From Triops longicaudatus (taxonomy: Eukaryota > Arthropoda > Branchiopoda > Notostraca > Triopsidae), in contig JAGQDJ010000038.1 in the NCBI GenBank assembly GCA_022885665.1, positions 248,001-312,000 on the forward strand: a stretch of DNA of 64,000 nt, in the 5' to 3' direction. Numbering within the stretch: position 1 is the stretch's first letter; every line of letters starts with the position of its first letter. The position numbers were made by a program, and so were the translations under genes. Below the pieces are notes generated by a model. The model worked only from the letters and a program-made list of their open reading frames with translations. It had not been told where the DNA came from and made no database searches. Positions 12,001 through 25,300 of this stretch are shown piece after piece.

Positions 12001-15000
12001 ACCACACTCGTTATTACACCAGATACTTTTGTTCGAAATTTTAGAAAACATGCCAAAGTTTGAAAAAAAAGTTCACCAAAAAGCTAATTTGCTATAGTGG
12101 ATCTTAAGAATGGATAGTAGCGTCGCGTCTTTCAGATAGTTCACCCTTCGTGGGAAAAATGGAAGACTTGTGTTTCGCTACATCTAGTATTGACTGTAAT
12201 GGTGGTTAGCATTAGTCAAGGTAATCTGCCAATAATAGTAGTTCCGTTATCTTGCGCAGTGTTACACAATAGATGCTAGTAAAGCTTACTGGCCTGGAAG
12301 GTCATACTCTCCGTGGTCTCATAAAGATCAGAAGCTTCCGTTCCATTTTTTCCCTTCGTTGACTTCAGGTGCAATTGCCACGACGTTCGTGGCGAAGTGA
12401 CGGTGTTCTTCCCAATTTTCGTCTCGTTCATTACGTTGGCCACGCCTCTTCTCACGACAAGTTCGTAGTACGTTGCTTTCAGGTCTCGGTTTTTACGAGT
12501 CGAGGCTAGTTTTGTGCAGTCTTGTATACCAGTCTGCTTTCTTTTGCTACCAGTTTGCAACCGATTTGCAAACCAGCAACATTGAGTTGAGACACTGCAA
12601 CACGCTTTTTAAAAGAATTAATATTGTATAAGAAAGTGTGTGTCGTTCTCTATCAAATTCCAAGAACAAGAGAAACTGCGGCTTTCTCGTAAACAAATTG
12701 GATGTTTCGAGTAACACATTGCTGAAGTCAGTGAAGAGAAAAGAAGCGCGCAAGTTGTCTGTGATTTCCATTTTTGGGATGCGCATGATTGCAGTTGTGG
12801 TGTTCGTGCTGTTTTCGTTATGCCGAACGCTAAATTCTGACATCACCGGAGCTTAGAAGCGAAGATTTGCTTTATTAGATGGATTCAAGGACAAACCGCA
12901 AAAAGAAAACACAAAAGCTCTCTTTCTCATCAGTTTTCCCGTAACGGTTTCAACAGCATTCTTATTGTGAAAGTGTTTTGTTTTCCCCCGTTTGGGAGCT
13001 CAGCTGTGCACAAGTGGAGCCTCGATCTACGATGGAGGTCCCGACCACGGAACCTATTGTAAATCTAGATTATCGTAAGTCAAGGTTTTCAATTTACTAT
13101 TATGCGGTTCACTCATTAACTTATGTGCGTAATGTAGCCTCACAACTCCGAAAAAATCCAGATTTTTTTATTTTTTCAGTTCGTATCTACGAACATATTC
13201 TTTTTTTTGCAGTTAAATTTCGATACGAGGAAAAATTAGAATTTTATTTATTTGGATCATCAATTCCAGCGAAGGCGTGTTAAAAACCCCTACACAAACT
13301 GGAGTAAAATAGACGAAAAATATTGTTTAATAAAATAAAATTTTAAATAAATAAAAATGGTTACACCAAAGTAAGATACATTCAGTAAATTAAATCAGGG
13401 CCGTACCCAGGATTTTGGTTCGGAGGGTGTTATTGAAGTTTTTTTTGGGGTGGGTGGGTGGAGTGGGGGTGGTGTTTTCCATATACAGTTTTTTTTTGTC
13501 ACTTGATAGTCGACTATGCTCACCATAATACAAATGAAAATTTCGGGGTATTCAGCTCCTCTATTCTCCCTGTGTACGAACTCACAAATTTAAGGAGGTC
13601 TAATGAACAGGGGCGTCACAAGGGGGGTGCACCCCCAATAATTGGTCAAAAGCCGATTCGGTAAAGAAGTGTCATATTTGAGTCGATAAAATCGTCAAGT
13701 ATATTCGGTGTATTTAAAGCTCCCCTCCAATGAGAACACCCTGGCGACGCCTAGTTAATCAATTTTGCCACTATTGATAGCCATAAGGAAAATAGCTGGG
13801 AAACTAGAAGGATTAATCATCCAAGACACTAGCTTGTAAAAGAATATTTTGAATTCGTTTTGTTGATTGATTCATTTTACCTCTAACCAGAGTGGGCGCC
13901 AAGAGGCTTTAGTAGAGCTTTGCAATTTGGCTATTACAGGTTTTTAGTGCTGTTGTTATTTTACCTATTATTTATTTATTTTTAACCGGCGTCCCGCGTA
14001 GTCTTACGTCTTTTACGATGAAGCGGTCGGTATTACACAAACAGCGATAACACAAAATTAACACTCCCGGTTCAGTCACCCCAACACCGAATAGTACATT
14101 TTTATTTGCTCAAGTATGAGCGTTACTAGTTAGTTTTTGAGGGGAAGCCTAGAACTTCGAAATTAGCTTTCCTACTAATGTTTAGAATATTTATGTGGAG
14201 GTGACTTTGTAGTTTTTTTCTGATTTATTGAAAACACGTAAATCCCATAAATGAAATAAGAGCGTCAATAAATCACATCTTGTTACTTCTAATTCATGTT
14301 GATTTTAATTCGTGTTGAGTTTTTCTTCTCATTTTCTGTCTTTTTCATTATTTTAATTGATGTATCGTGCTATTAAACGATATTACAGTAACAGTGTTAA
14401 AAAGGAGTGTTGCAGATCAGTTTAGTCGTCGTAAAAGCTTTTGTCTAAATCGTGGGTCTAGTCAGAAGGCAGCAGGAAAACCATAAAGAATGTGTGTATG
14501 TCCGGTTTGATAGCGAAAGTTTTTTTTTTTTAATATATACATGAATCGGCAGCCTTTACGAATTAAATTCAAAGGCTGTGCTTCACTCGAGAATCGCAAG
14601 TTGAGGTTCCAGTGTACTTCTTTTCGGACAAGGAAAGATCAAATTACTGATGGCGATTAGCATCTAAAAGAGCTACGGTGGACAGGAAATACTGATGGAT
14701 ACACATGAAAGACTTGAGCGTTTTATTACCCGGTGCAAAAACGTATGCGTTATCTCCCTCGCTTTAGGGTTTAAAACAGGAATTCTTTCTAGTAGTGGAG
14801 TTGTATTCACTTCTAAGCTTATCCCTGATCTCATTCCTTTGTGAACCGTGCGGTCTCTTATATAGGGTGTTAAACGTAAACGCATAGTTCTGAGTATGGC
14901 TATGGTCGTGGTTTTCTTCGGAACCTGCTGCACAAGGTAAACTAGAAAACCGGTCCCCGGGTAGGCTTGTTTTTCACCTGCGAATTGCGAAGCATTCGAC

Positions 15001-16560
15001 AAGGTTATCACGTTGAGAGACAAACAAACACGGCGTAGTTGTTGGTGTAACGTGAACATCTGTTGGCGTAGTAAGATTTGCTTGAAGACACGTAATGTTC
15101 TGGGATAGTTTTGAGAACGGTTTATTTTGTTCTGGTGGTGATTTAATGTGGATTTCGTCAAAATGATGCTGAATAGAGTGAGATTCGAAGAACGTCGCCG
15201 GTGCAAAAGTGAATCAGAGCAGGATTCGGTGATTTTGACACTTGAAGGCCTGTCGCCTTGGAGTTTCGAGGGCTCGTGGGAGGCGTTAGACCATGATTTA
15301 ATAGGTTAATTGAGTTGTGATTATTGTGAAGCAGTTAGTGATGTAATAGCCGTTTCGTTTTTACATGTATGGTTTTTTGTTTACAGGGAGTCAGAATTCA
15401 GTGACGCTAAATGCGGTAGTACCGGGAACGCCCTTAACCAAAAAGGTAACGAAAGAATTTCCTTAATTGGACGCGCATGGCATATTAATGAAGTAACATT
15501 TGCTCAGATCAATTTGAAATGTAACTTGAATCTATTCAAATTGAAATTTATCTATTCAAGGTAGTTCAAGTCCGTTTAAAAATATTCAAGACAAATCAAT
15601 GCGTTTGTCAATTGAATGTTTTTAAGTCCAGATAAAGCGTAAAAGTAAAACAAAGCAAACTTTAACAGAATTCCAGATGAGTTTGTATGTATCAAGTGGA
15701 CCTGACTGTTGCCCAGCTTTTATGTATACTGGTTAGCAATCCTATTACGTAAATACGTACACCGTTATCCGTAAAATCGCACGGTATATCAAAAAGTAGA
15801 GGTCATGAAGCGTAAATGGTTTCCTTTCGTATGAACACCTTGCAAGGAGTCTTCAAGTTGCGTAACCGAAACCCTTTCATAGGGAACATACATAAAGTTT
15901 TACCTGTGTACTCCCCGGAGTGTCTTTTTCCCGGTAGAAAGCTGCAATACATTCGGAAGTGCACACGTGTTACGCAGGAACAGGTTCCTGCACAATGGCG
16001 CATGTGTGGCTTAGTGCATTTTATTTTATTTCTTGTCTCTTATGCGCAGACGTGACGCAATCGAATTTTAGTGCAGAGTGAAAGAGAAAATTATAAAGCT
16101 TTTTAACGTTTTTGAAACAATTATATAGGACAAAATGGGGCGTTCTAAGATTGTGGTATCTTTGTATCCGTTCCAAGCCATTGAAGCAGGAGATATATCA
16201 CTGGAAAAGGTAACAATACGTTTTTCCCAACTTCTTGTTTTTCTTCTAATCAATACCAACCGCTTACTCTGAAGCTGCATCCCAAAAGATTTCACTCATA
16301 GTCTTGGAATGATATAACAAACGCTTTCTGTCTGTAGGGCGAGGAATATGAAGTTCTGGATGATTCACAGGAGCATTGGTGGAAAGTGCGGGATAAACAC
16401 GGGTAAGAACATTAATTATTCTTGCGGTAAACCAGAATTCATACCGCAGTAGAGCTTTGGCTTCAATGCCCCCGTAATATCCACCCTAGCTCTGCGCTAC
16501 GAGATCTTAGGTTTCACGTGTCTCCAGTTGTCAATTTGCTCAAACCTGGATGTAAGAAAC

Positions 16561-16595
<35 letters not shown>

Positions 16596-19500
16596 GTTAC
16601 ATCCCTCTACTGGAACTTGTCAAATTGCTTGGGCGGAAGATTTCGAGCGAACTTTTATTTTTGGAAATCATTTTCTTTTATATTGGAGTCCAGACATCTG
16701 GTCTCAGTGTTTTGACGTTTGAATGCCATTGACCACATTTGGCCCAGAGCTATAATCTGCTAGCATTCATTACAATTTGGTCGCGTTTTTCTTTGCAAAA
16801 CTGATTTTTTAGATAAAATTGTAATTTGAATCTTTCCTGCAGCACAGGAGTTACAATTGTGCTTACAATCTTAAGCTTTTCATGTTTTTCGAGCGAGAAC
16901 CAGTAGAGAAACTACTTTGATTGAGCACACTGCGAACTTGACGTTCGTTGTGACGTTGAAGCATTCGCAATGTTTGCATAACTTTATTGTTAAAACTACA
17001 AAGGATTACGGTTGGTATTACAGGTTATTGTAAAGCATTCTATTCTCTCCTACGCTTTTGTCTCGTAAAGTTTGTAGTACAGGTTTGTGTGTTCCCACGC
17101 TGTTTTGTTGTCACGCAAACTTTACCCGAGCTTTTTTATCAATAGTTACGTACTAGGTGCGGATGTCATTTCAGGCTAATAACCGAAATATTCCGGACAA
17201 TGAATATGGAACATTTCTTTTACGCACCAGGAGAGCGTGTTATTGGTTTTGAGTACACCGTTAAAAAAGTTATCGTAGATACTATTTTTGTAAGTGGTGA
17301 TTGTTGGCTTTATGAACGGTTGCTTCGCAAAAAAAAAAAAATCTAAACTGTTCTTCGTGTTGTATTATAGGGCAGTTGGATACATCCCTAGTAATTACGT
17401 AAAAGAGAAAGAACTGGTCGGTCTGCAGCGATATGAGTAAGTCACCTAAACGTTCTTCTCCCCTTTTCAATTTAAACCACCGGTTACCATGCATTTAATT
17501 TCTTTAATAAGCACTCCATGCGTAAGAAAGTTAACTAGTCCTTTTTTGTTCGCATTTTTAGTTGGTACGTTGGAGACATGTCTCGCCAACGGGCAGAATC
17601 GTTGCTGAAGCACGAAGATAAAGAAGGATGTTTTGTCATCCGGAATTCTTCTACCAAGGGGATGTATACGTTGTCGTTATTCACACGAGTGTAAGTTTGC
17701 TGCTGTAGAAAACAGGGATAGTCTGTGCGTTTTGTCGCACTTTACATATTTTCAAGCCATATTTACCTGTGTCTTTCGTTTTTCAGTTCCTTGTCACAAT
17801 TCATACATTGGTTTTCCTTTTGTGTATAGTGTTTATTTTTATTAAGATTTAGCTTTCATTGTCTTACCTTGTTCTACTTATTTGATTTTTACAAAAGTAT
17901 GAATTTTCGCTGTTTTATTTTATTTCGTGATTTTTTCTTACTTATAGGCCGAATCCTCAAGTGAAGCACTACCACATCAAACAAAATGCCAAGGGAGAAT
18001 TCTTCTTGTCAGAGAAGCATTGTTGCCCGTCTATTCCAGAATTGGTCAATTACCATCGCCATAACAGTGGCGGCTTAGCGTGTCGGCTAAAAAACCCACC
18101 GTGCGGCGACCGGTCCATTCCAGCTACAGCTGGTCTCAGTCATGGTAAGCTGTCGTTCTTATCTTTCAGGGGATTTTTCATTTCATTGTTATTATTTTTT
18201 TTTTTATTTCCTTTAAGCCAAATCTTGAGTAATTGATCCAACGTGCCTCTCGTTTCTTTAGATAAATGGGAAATTGATCCATCAGAGTTAACCTTGTTGG
18301 AAGAGTTAGGTTCTGGCCAGTTTGGTGTAGTCCGCCGCGGACGTTGGCGAGGGTCCATTGACGTGGCTGTTAAGATGATGAAAGAAGGCAGCATGTCAGA
18401 AGACGATTTTATTGACGAAGCTAAAGTCATGACGTGAGTCCGTTGTTCTTCATTTTTTTTTTCAGTCTCGTTCCTGCGGTCTCATTATGCAAAGCATAAG
18501 TTTTCGCTAAGGGATACTTGAGGCGTGACTGTTGGTGGGACGTGTTTCATGTGGGGGGTTTCGTGTTGAGCTTATATAAACGCCAGCTTTCATTATTGTC
18601 TTCTTTTTCTCTTGTTCTTGTAGGCAACTTCAACATCAAAATTTAGTACAGCTCTATGGTGTCTGCACGAAACACCGACCGATTTACATTGTAACAGAGT
18701 ACCTCAAACACGGATCGTTGTTAAGCTACGTTCGGAAGAATGAAGCCACTTTAGCGTTTAACCTCGGCATGTTATTGGACATGTGTATTCAAATCGCTAA
18801 AGGCATGAGCTATCTTGAAAGGCATAACTATATTCATCGTGATTTGGCAGCTCGAAATTGCTTGGTTGGATCTGAAAATGTCGTCAAAGTCGCTGACTTC
18901 GGATTAGCCAGGTACGCTACATAATTTAAACAAAGTCACTTAAGCTTGATTTTATCAAAACATCCCGTTTATTAATGGAATTTTCCCAAGTCACATTTAT
19001 TTTACTTGTTAATGTGTAAACGTTTGGTTCATACATATTGATTATTGAAATTATATCTAGATAACAATAGTGATACCTATACTGTGAGGAGGCTACTTAG
19101 TGTATTAATGGTGTTGATATGGAGAACATAAAAGGAAGAATTAAATACTCCCTTCCTGCGAATCTTTCTATTGTTGGCTGTTTCGGTCCATGGACAAAAG
19201 GCATAATTTTTTACCTTTATTGTGAACTCCAGACTATTGCAAAAGGTCAGGCTGTCGATGATACGCTGATTTCTTATTACCAGGGGCGTAAAAAGCGATT
19301 ACGTTTCCTAAAAACGACCTAACGACATTGAACGACCGCAAGGGACGTCGTCCGAGTAGCACATCCGAGTCGAATTGGTGGCTCGAGGAACCTTCTGTAT
19401 ATTTCTGGATACCGTCCTTCGAATAGCTTGACTCTACTACATTCTAATTACCTATAATTTTTAAAAATAAACGTTAAAAATAATAATATTATATTGTCTA

Positions 19501-20536
19501 GTAAAATATAAAAATAATTATATAGTAATAAAATAATATGATAAAAATATTACTTCTGACAATGTGCTTCGGTGGTTTAGCGAACTCGAGCGTTAAAAAT
19601 GAGAAATGAAAAAAAAAAGATTGGATTTGTTTAGAGATTCTTTTGTTTTATCGTACGATGTGCGGAAATGTTTACTTTCGGAACGTGTGGTTCAAAAACG
19701 CGTTGGGGAGTTTTATGTTTAAAGCCTTTAAATAAGAATTTTGAAATGCCTAGAATTATTCACCTGGTGCTTGCCTTTTTATTTTATTATTATTTTTTTA
19801 ATTTATTTTGTATTCACCAGTGTAGGCCGGAGCCAATTACAGTACTGGGTCGTCAGTTTTATAATACTTTTCACAGTTCCTGAAGCGCTTGTCTTACGTA
19901 TTGCATTTATATGCAGTTTTTATTTTAAAAAAATCTCCATTGTTGTGTAATTTTTAGGTATTATTTAGTTTAATTTTCATTCATAGGTTTTTGGTTTCCG
20001 TGTATGACCTTTGTGTTTGGTATTTATACTATTTATTTTTTTAGGTATGTACTGGATGATCAGTACACGAGTTCTGGTGGAGCGAAATTCCCTATCAAGT
20101 GGGCACCACCTGAAGTTCTCAATTATACGAGGTTTTCCTCCAAGTCGGATGTTTGGGCGTATGGTGCGGCACAAAATATTAATCACTGTTTCGTGGAGGT
20201 CTTAACAAGATTTTTGTGGATGTTACAGGCGTGCTGATGTGGGAAATCTTTACCTGTGGAAAAATGCCCTATGGGAGAATGAAAAATGCTGAGGTTGTCG
20301 AAAGAGTCCAACGAGGCGTCATATTAGAGAGGCCTCGCTTGTGTCCGGAGAAAGTTTATGCCGTAATTATAATATTTTTTCATGAGTTCTGGAAAATGTT
20401 TCAACTTAAGATTTTTTTCTTCCCATTTTAGGTTATGCAAATATGTTGGGCGCACAATCCTGATGATAGGCCATCGTTTCGGAATTTGAAAGAGGAGTTG
20501 AAAGAAGTGTCCAAAAAGTTACTAGGCATAGACTGA
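9040..20536 (+). CDS. BTK: TEC/BTK-family non-receptor tyrosine kinase (PH-BTK-SH3-SH2-kinase)
   Basis: Fourteen exons (9040-9201, 9294-9519, 10553-10873, 15387-15445, 16129-16209, 16338-16402, 17371-17436, 17562-17690, 17948-18144, 18262-18433, 18624-18911, 20045-20163, 20229-20362, 20432-20536) join in phase to about 707 aa. A PH domain (about 5-125) is followed by the BTK zinc motif, His then CC then C with exact BTK spacing (H-x10-CC-x9-C). The SH3 (about 260-320) has YPFQA and GYIPSNYV. The SH2 (about 327-425) has WYVGDMSRQRAESLL and FVIRNSS. The kinase has LGSGQFG, AVK, HRDLAARN, DFGLAR and activation loop LDDQYTSSGGAKFP, with Tyr near 596 matching BTK Y551. The gatekeeper is Thr; the residue equivalent to BTK Cys481 is Ser. 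It transduces phosphotyrosine and phosphoinositide signals at the membrane. Confidence 0.95.
13032..13074 (+). CDS. BTK: Candidate alternative first coding exon of the BTK-like kinase (PH-less isoform)
   Basis: Inside the 4.5-kb intron after the PH/BTK-motif exon, ATG 13032 opens MEVPTTEPIVNLDY and ends in phase 1 at a strong donor (GTAAGT at 13075). Splicing to the common exon 15387-15445 keeps frame, giving about 485 aa with SH3, SH2 and kinase but no PH domain or BTK motif. The exon ending at 10873 also leaves in phase 1, so both starts are compatible with the same acceptor. Drosophila Btk29A is known to make such long and short forms, which supports the reading. Whether 13032 is transcribed is inference. 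Confidence 0.5.
13390..13760. repeat. Probable dispersed repeat in a kinase intron
   Basis: The stretch carries GGGCCGTACCCAGGATTTTG and GGGGCGTCACAAGGGGGGTG, phrases typical of old interspersed repeats in invertebrate genomes, with G-rich low-complexity sequence between. No terminal repeats or coding capacity are visible, so class cannot be assigned. The rest of the 10.9-15.4 kb intron shows nothing recognisable apart from the alternative first exon. Confidence 0.3.
16564..16592. repeat. Poly(A) homopolymer run in SH3 intron
   Basis: About 29 consecutive A residues lie in the intron between the second and third SH3 exons. This could be a microsatellite or the tail of a retroposed fragment; no clear upstream retroposon body is recognised. 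Confidence 0.5.
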
Positions 20537-22348
20537 GTTTGGAAATGTGTTTTCATTTTTTGACGTGCCTTGAAGGAAAATTCTGTTAAAAAATTGTGAC
20601 ATAAGAAAAAAATGAAGATGGAGCAATCAAATTGGGAACGTGTGATACTCAAAACTGCTTAAGGAATCACGTGGAATCGAATCGAGATTATTTGAAACAT
20701 CTGACACTTTTCTCAAAGAAATATTTTGGATAGGGAGTGCACCAATGTCAACAAGTTGTTATTGTTTTTGAGAGCTTGTGAACGTTCTTTGAAGACAAAA
20801 AGGGAAGATGTTGAGAAATGATTTCCAGTACTCTTAACGTAACTTGTTGCATCAACAAGTCTGTCTCTGTTTTCCCTTAACCTCATTCTCTCCATTTGTG
20901 CTCTCAGTTTTCCTTTATGATCAAGACGACTATGTTTTGGCTCTTTGCTATTCAAATATTTCATAGTCGGTATATTTTTTATTTTTCCATTACGGGTCGC
21001 CTGTTCGCTTTCGTTTGAATGAAATTTTTATGAGTTGTTTTAGAAAGAATTTTTTACAGTGCATTCACATTGAAACCCCTTTTAGTTAATCATGCTCAGA
21101 TTTCCCATGTTTGACGCGCTCCCTTGTCTAATAAATGGTCATGCTCTGTACTAAACGTACCCCTTGAAAGCGTTATACTATTTCTGCTAGTATTTTGAAG
21201 AGCTTCGTACATGTAGAGATCGTATTTCTGGTGGAACCTCGAGCTGAATACCTCAGGGACACTCACAAATTTTTGTGAATGAGCAACGTTTTAAAAAACA
21301 TTAACAACTTTAAAACTATGTTTATTCTATCTATATAGCTTCAAATCAAATTAATTTTGTAATGTATTGTTCTCTCTCAGTGTCAACTTACCGCGTTTCA
21401 TTATTTTTTATTTCTTTCCTTCAGTTGTTAGGAATTCAAACTTACGCTCCAGAGAAAATAATCGGTTACTAAGGTTATTGATCAAACTGTGTAACGATTC
21501 ATATATGCTGATCGATAGTTAAACTTCTTTCTTTTAAAGCTGTTTTGTTATTGCGTCTTTTCTAGTTTAGTGAACGGTTTGAAAGATTAATGACGCGTAT
21601 TCTTTAATTTGTTTTTATTACTGTTTCATTCTATCAAGTGCGATAACGCTCAAGTTCTTAATTGTTACTGGCTTGACACCAGTGTGTTTCATAACATCCA
21701 GGTTATACGGAATCCTGCAATCAGCTGACGCAGTAAACAAAAGATTGACCTCCTTGTACTAGCTTTAAGATTTCTCCCGTTTCGACGACAACGTAAAAAA
21801 CGTTTTCGTGAGGTGTGAATGGGTTCGACAAAGTAACTGTTCAGTACAGTTATTACGTCACTGTCATTCGGATTGGAAGCAGTTAAAGAAAGGTAAAAAT
21901 TGTCTCCTTTCGTTGAATGATCCCCTTTGTTTCCCGTTTTCTCATGTCCTTTGTCTTCGTCCTACGTAATGTTTTTTTGTGTTGCTTCTCCTTCTCCTGA
22001 GGTCATCCATTATCTAATTTCTTTGTTTAAAAAAGCATGTGAGTTCGATATATAATTATTTGTTATAGTCGGATTTAATTGGTCGTCGTGTAAGCTATCT
22101 TTTCGCTGAAATTAATCATTTTCGTGTTCGTGTTTAGGTGGTATTTACTTTTTGCAAATTTATGATGGTGTCAATTTCTCCGCGAAACTGAAAAACCTGT
22201 ATTGGTTGAAAGAACCTCGGTACTTGAAACAGTTGAGAAAGGGAAATCTCTCAGCCACTTCCTGCGCCATTTCAGTGACTGGCGTAAGTCGAAGAAAACA
22301 AGGAAGCAAAGGCCATCTGTTATCGCGGCACTTCGGGAGACTGTGAAA
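20537..22348. other. Intergenic region between kinase and BCAS3
   Basis: About 1.8 kb without a supported gene. It should hold the 3' UTR of the kinase and the 5' UTR and promoter of BCAS3. The reading frame of BCAS3 stays open upstream of its ATG back to about 22180 but without another ATG, so 22349 is taken as the start. Confidence 0.5.
21130..21135 (+). terminator. Poly(A) signal AATAAA, candidate for the BTK-like kinase
   Basis: A canonical AATAAA is found about 590 nt after the kinase stop at 20536, on the same strand and before the next gene. Confidence 0.4.
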
Positions 22349-25300
22349 ATGTCGTCGGAATCACCTCGCAAATCGTTAAAAGGATCTGGGCAGGTTATTC
22401 GACCTGAGCCTGTTTCCGAAAAATCTTTCATGGAAAGTATGGCTGGCTTTATTCACGAAGTAGTCCCTCAAGTAAATTTTTCACTCAAATATTGTATGTA
22501 TATCTTTACCGATTCTTAATACGCTTTTCATAGGCTTACAGTGGTAATGTCCCCGGAGAAGTGAAAGACAGCATTCTCTGGGCTCGATTCGAGCACTTGA
22601 ATAATCGCGAACTAGCGAACTTGGGCCTTGAAGCTTGTCAGTCGTTGGTATTAGTCTTAGGTTATGCATCCGGCATTCAAGTAAGTGTAAAAGCCATCTT
22701 TCCATTGTATATTGTAAGAGGATTTACGATTATAAGCTGGTTTATCTAAGAATTGCGCTTCCGCCAAGGAAAATGAATCCTAGAGAATTGTAATTGAAAC
22801 GAAGAAGACCATAGAAGGTAAACTTGGAGCACGAACATATCAGGGCACGTAATTAAGTACTGTTCGCTTGAAGAAAACAAGGTACAAGCAATAATATATT
22901 TGTTCTCTTGGACAAGTTCGTCGAGAAACGCTCCTATAAAGTACGTGTCTCTTGTTATGCATCGCTTGCCAGACCTTCGTGCCCTCGTTGTAGATGGCTT
23001 TTAAATTTTAGACAGAAATAGCTCTCAAGAAATAAGCAAAATAGTTGGTTGTATTGATCCGATATATTTTTCCTTCGGAAACGCATGGACCACGGGTTCA
23101 GATAAGCCTTGAAAATGGAACGAACTATTTAAGCCTCAAAGCTATCCAGGCGGAGACTGGGAGTGTACAGTCGAGCAAGTCCTCCCAACATAAGTTCGGT
23201 TAGGTCATGACCAGCAAAACCTACCGTAGAGTTTTCTCGTTTATTTTGCAAGTAGAATGTAGTATTATAGTAGAACTCATGTGTAATAAGTTGGATAATA
23301 GCCCTTGAAGCTATCACATCTAACTTTCTGCCATAGTGTACGAATTTAATGTCCAGTTATGGAAATGCGTAAGAAAAATTTTGATGTAGCTAATTTCGGG
23401 TATGCCGACTGTTCCCCGGAGTTCATTATAATGAGGTAGTACAAATGGTCTTTTACATATCGGGCACTTGATTGCCATTAAGTTTTTAAACCATTTTATT
23501 TCATCACTGAAACGTCACCAAATTTATCGTTACTCGACCGTTATTTACTATTTTAGTCTCGCAAATTTAATGTTTCTTTAGTAATAATTATATTTCGAAT
23601 AAAAAATGTGTAAGATAGTAAAAGACGACAAAAACCGAATGTTTCAAATTTAGTCAAACATTTTCTTACAAATACAATTTTTCTGACTTAGCAGGCGTAC
23701 TGAATTATCAATAAATGTTTTATGAACTTCACATAAAAATAACCTTTTACTTCAATGCATTACGTCGACCCATTTCCGAAGGTTTTTCTGCGCATAGTAA
23801 GTCGACGTAACGTGAAAGAATTACCGTTTTTGGCGTTGGTGGCCTTGTTGCATTTGTCACCCTATTTCAAGCGACATCGCGTGACGAATCCTAATATATT
23901 CGGTGTCGTATAGGTATGGGCCCTGTCGTCCAGTGGAGAGGCTCATGAAATCTTGTCATGGCGCCAAGGGGTAACTCGCGTCTTTCGCATCCTGCCTAGC
24001 CCTCAGGATGAACTCGTCACGTCGTCATCGTCCCTTTCATCTCGCGTGGACCTTTACGCCGATCAGCGTCCATTGGCCGCCTTGTGCGACGCGACCCCAT
24101 TTGTGGGCAATACTTCCTCTACGAGTTCCCAGTTCTGCTCAGCGTCCTTTATCTCATTACGCACTGGCCAAACAGTCCGCACCATCAAGTTCAAAAATCC
24201 CATATGTGATATCTTAACCAACCAACGCGTCGTGCTTATAACGTTTCCGGAAAAAATTGCCGTCTTCGACGCCTGGCGCTTGGAAGACCAAGTCGTGTTA
24301 ACCCATTGTTTTCTCAGTCCTACCTCCAACCCCAACCCTGTTGCACTAGGCACCCGCTGGCTCGCGTACGCGGAGAAACGCCTTATTAGCGTCCACAAGT
24401 CGGGCGGTGGCTTCGAAGGCGAAGGCGTGCAGTCTTACACCGCGACGGTAATCCACGCCGCCAAAAGCATTACCAAAGGTTTACGTGATTTCGGCGAAAG
24501 CGTCGCCAGTAGTTTAACCGGTTCGGCTCGATCGCCTCACTCTTACCCCTCGAGTGTGCCGTCACCTCCTTCCTCCTCCCCTTTTGCCTCTTCAAGTCAA
24601 GGACCCCAACCAGGTGTAGTCACCGTGTTGGACTTGCAAGGTGTGGACAAAGGCGAAGTAAATTTGAAAGAAAATTCACACGGCCTCATTGCGCATTTTA
24701 TTGCGCATGCCAATCAGCCCATCGCCTTCCTGGCTTTTGACCCCACCGGCCAATTACTCTTTACGGCAGATAAAGCGGGACAGAATTTCCATATCTTCAA
24801 ACTTATGCCAGGCTGCGGTCACTCAGTAGGCGCTGTGCATCATTTGTACACGTTATACCGGGGCGACACCACTGCCAAAGTACAGGACGTAGCGTTCACG
24901 GCCGATTCGCGCTGGGTCGCGGTTTCGACTTACCGTGGCACGACGCATGTCTTTCCTATCACGCCGTACGGGGGCTCGGTTGGAGTGCGGACCCATACGT
25001 CCGCGCGGGTTGTTAACAGGTTAGTAATATAGGATAATTCACGAGTTCTGTTGTACTTTATTCGAGCATAACAAGAGTGGACTCTTGGTTTTCCTTTTGT
25101 GTACGTTTCCTACGTGTTTTTATTTTGGTAGTATTTTATTTATAGATTTGTTTTATTGATGTGTTATTATAGCTCACCAGAATAAATGGGCGGAATGGGA
25201 ATTTTAAGCTTTGAATTTTTAACTTGGACTCGGCATGGGCCGGGTCACACCCTCGGACGAAAATATTTTCGTCCGAGGGTGTGAGACGCAAATATTATAT

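Noticed and set aside
14673..15206. 177-codon minus-strand open frame inside the BTK intron
   Set aside because: No recognisable motif, Ser/Arg/Thr-rich chance composition, no good start context; not called.
16518..16722. Lysine-run open frames
   Set aside because: They are produced by the poly(A) run in an intron.
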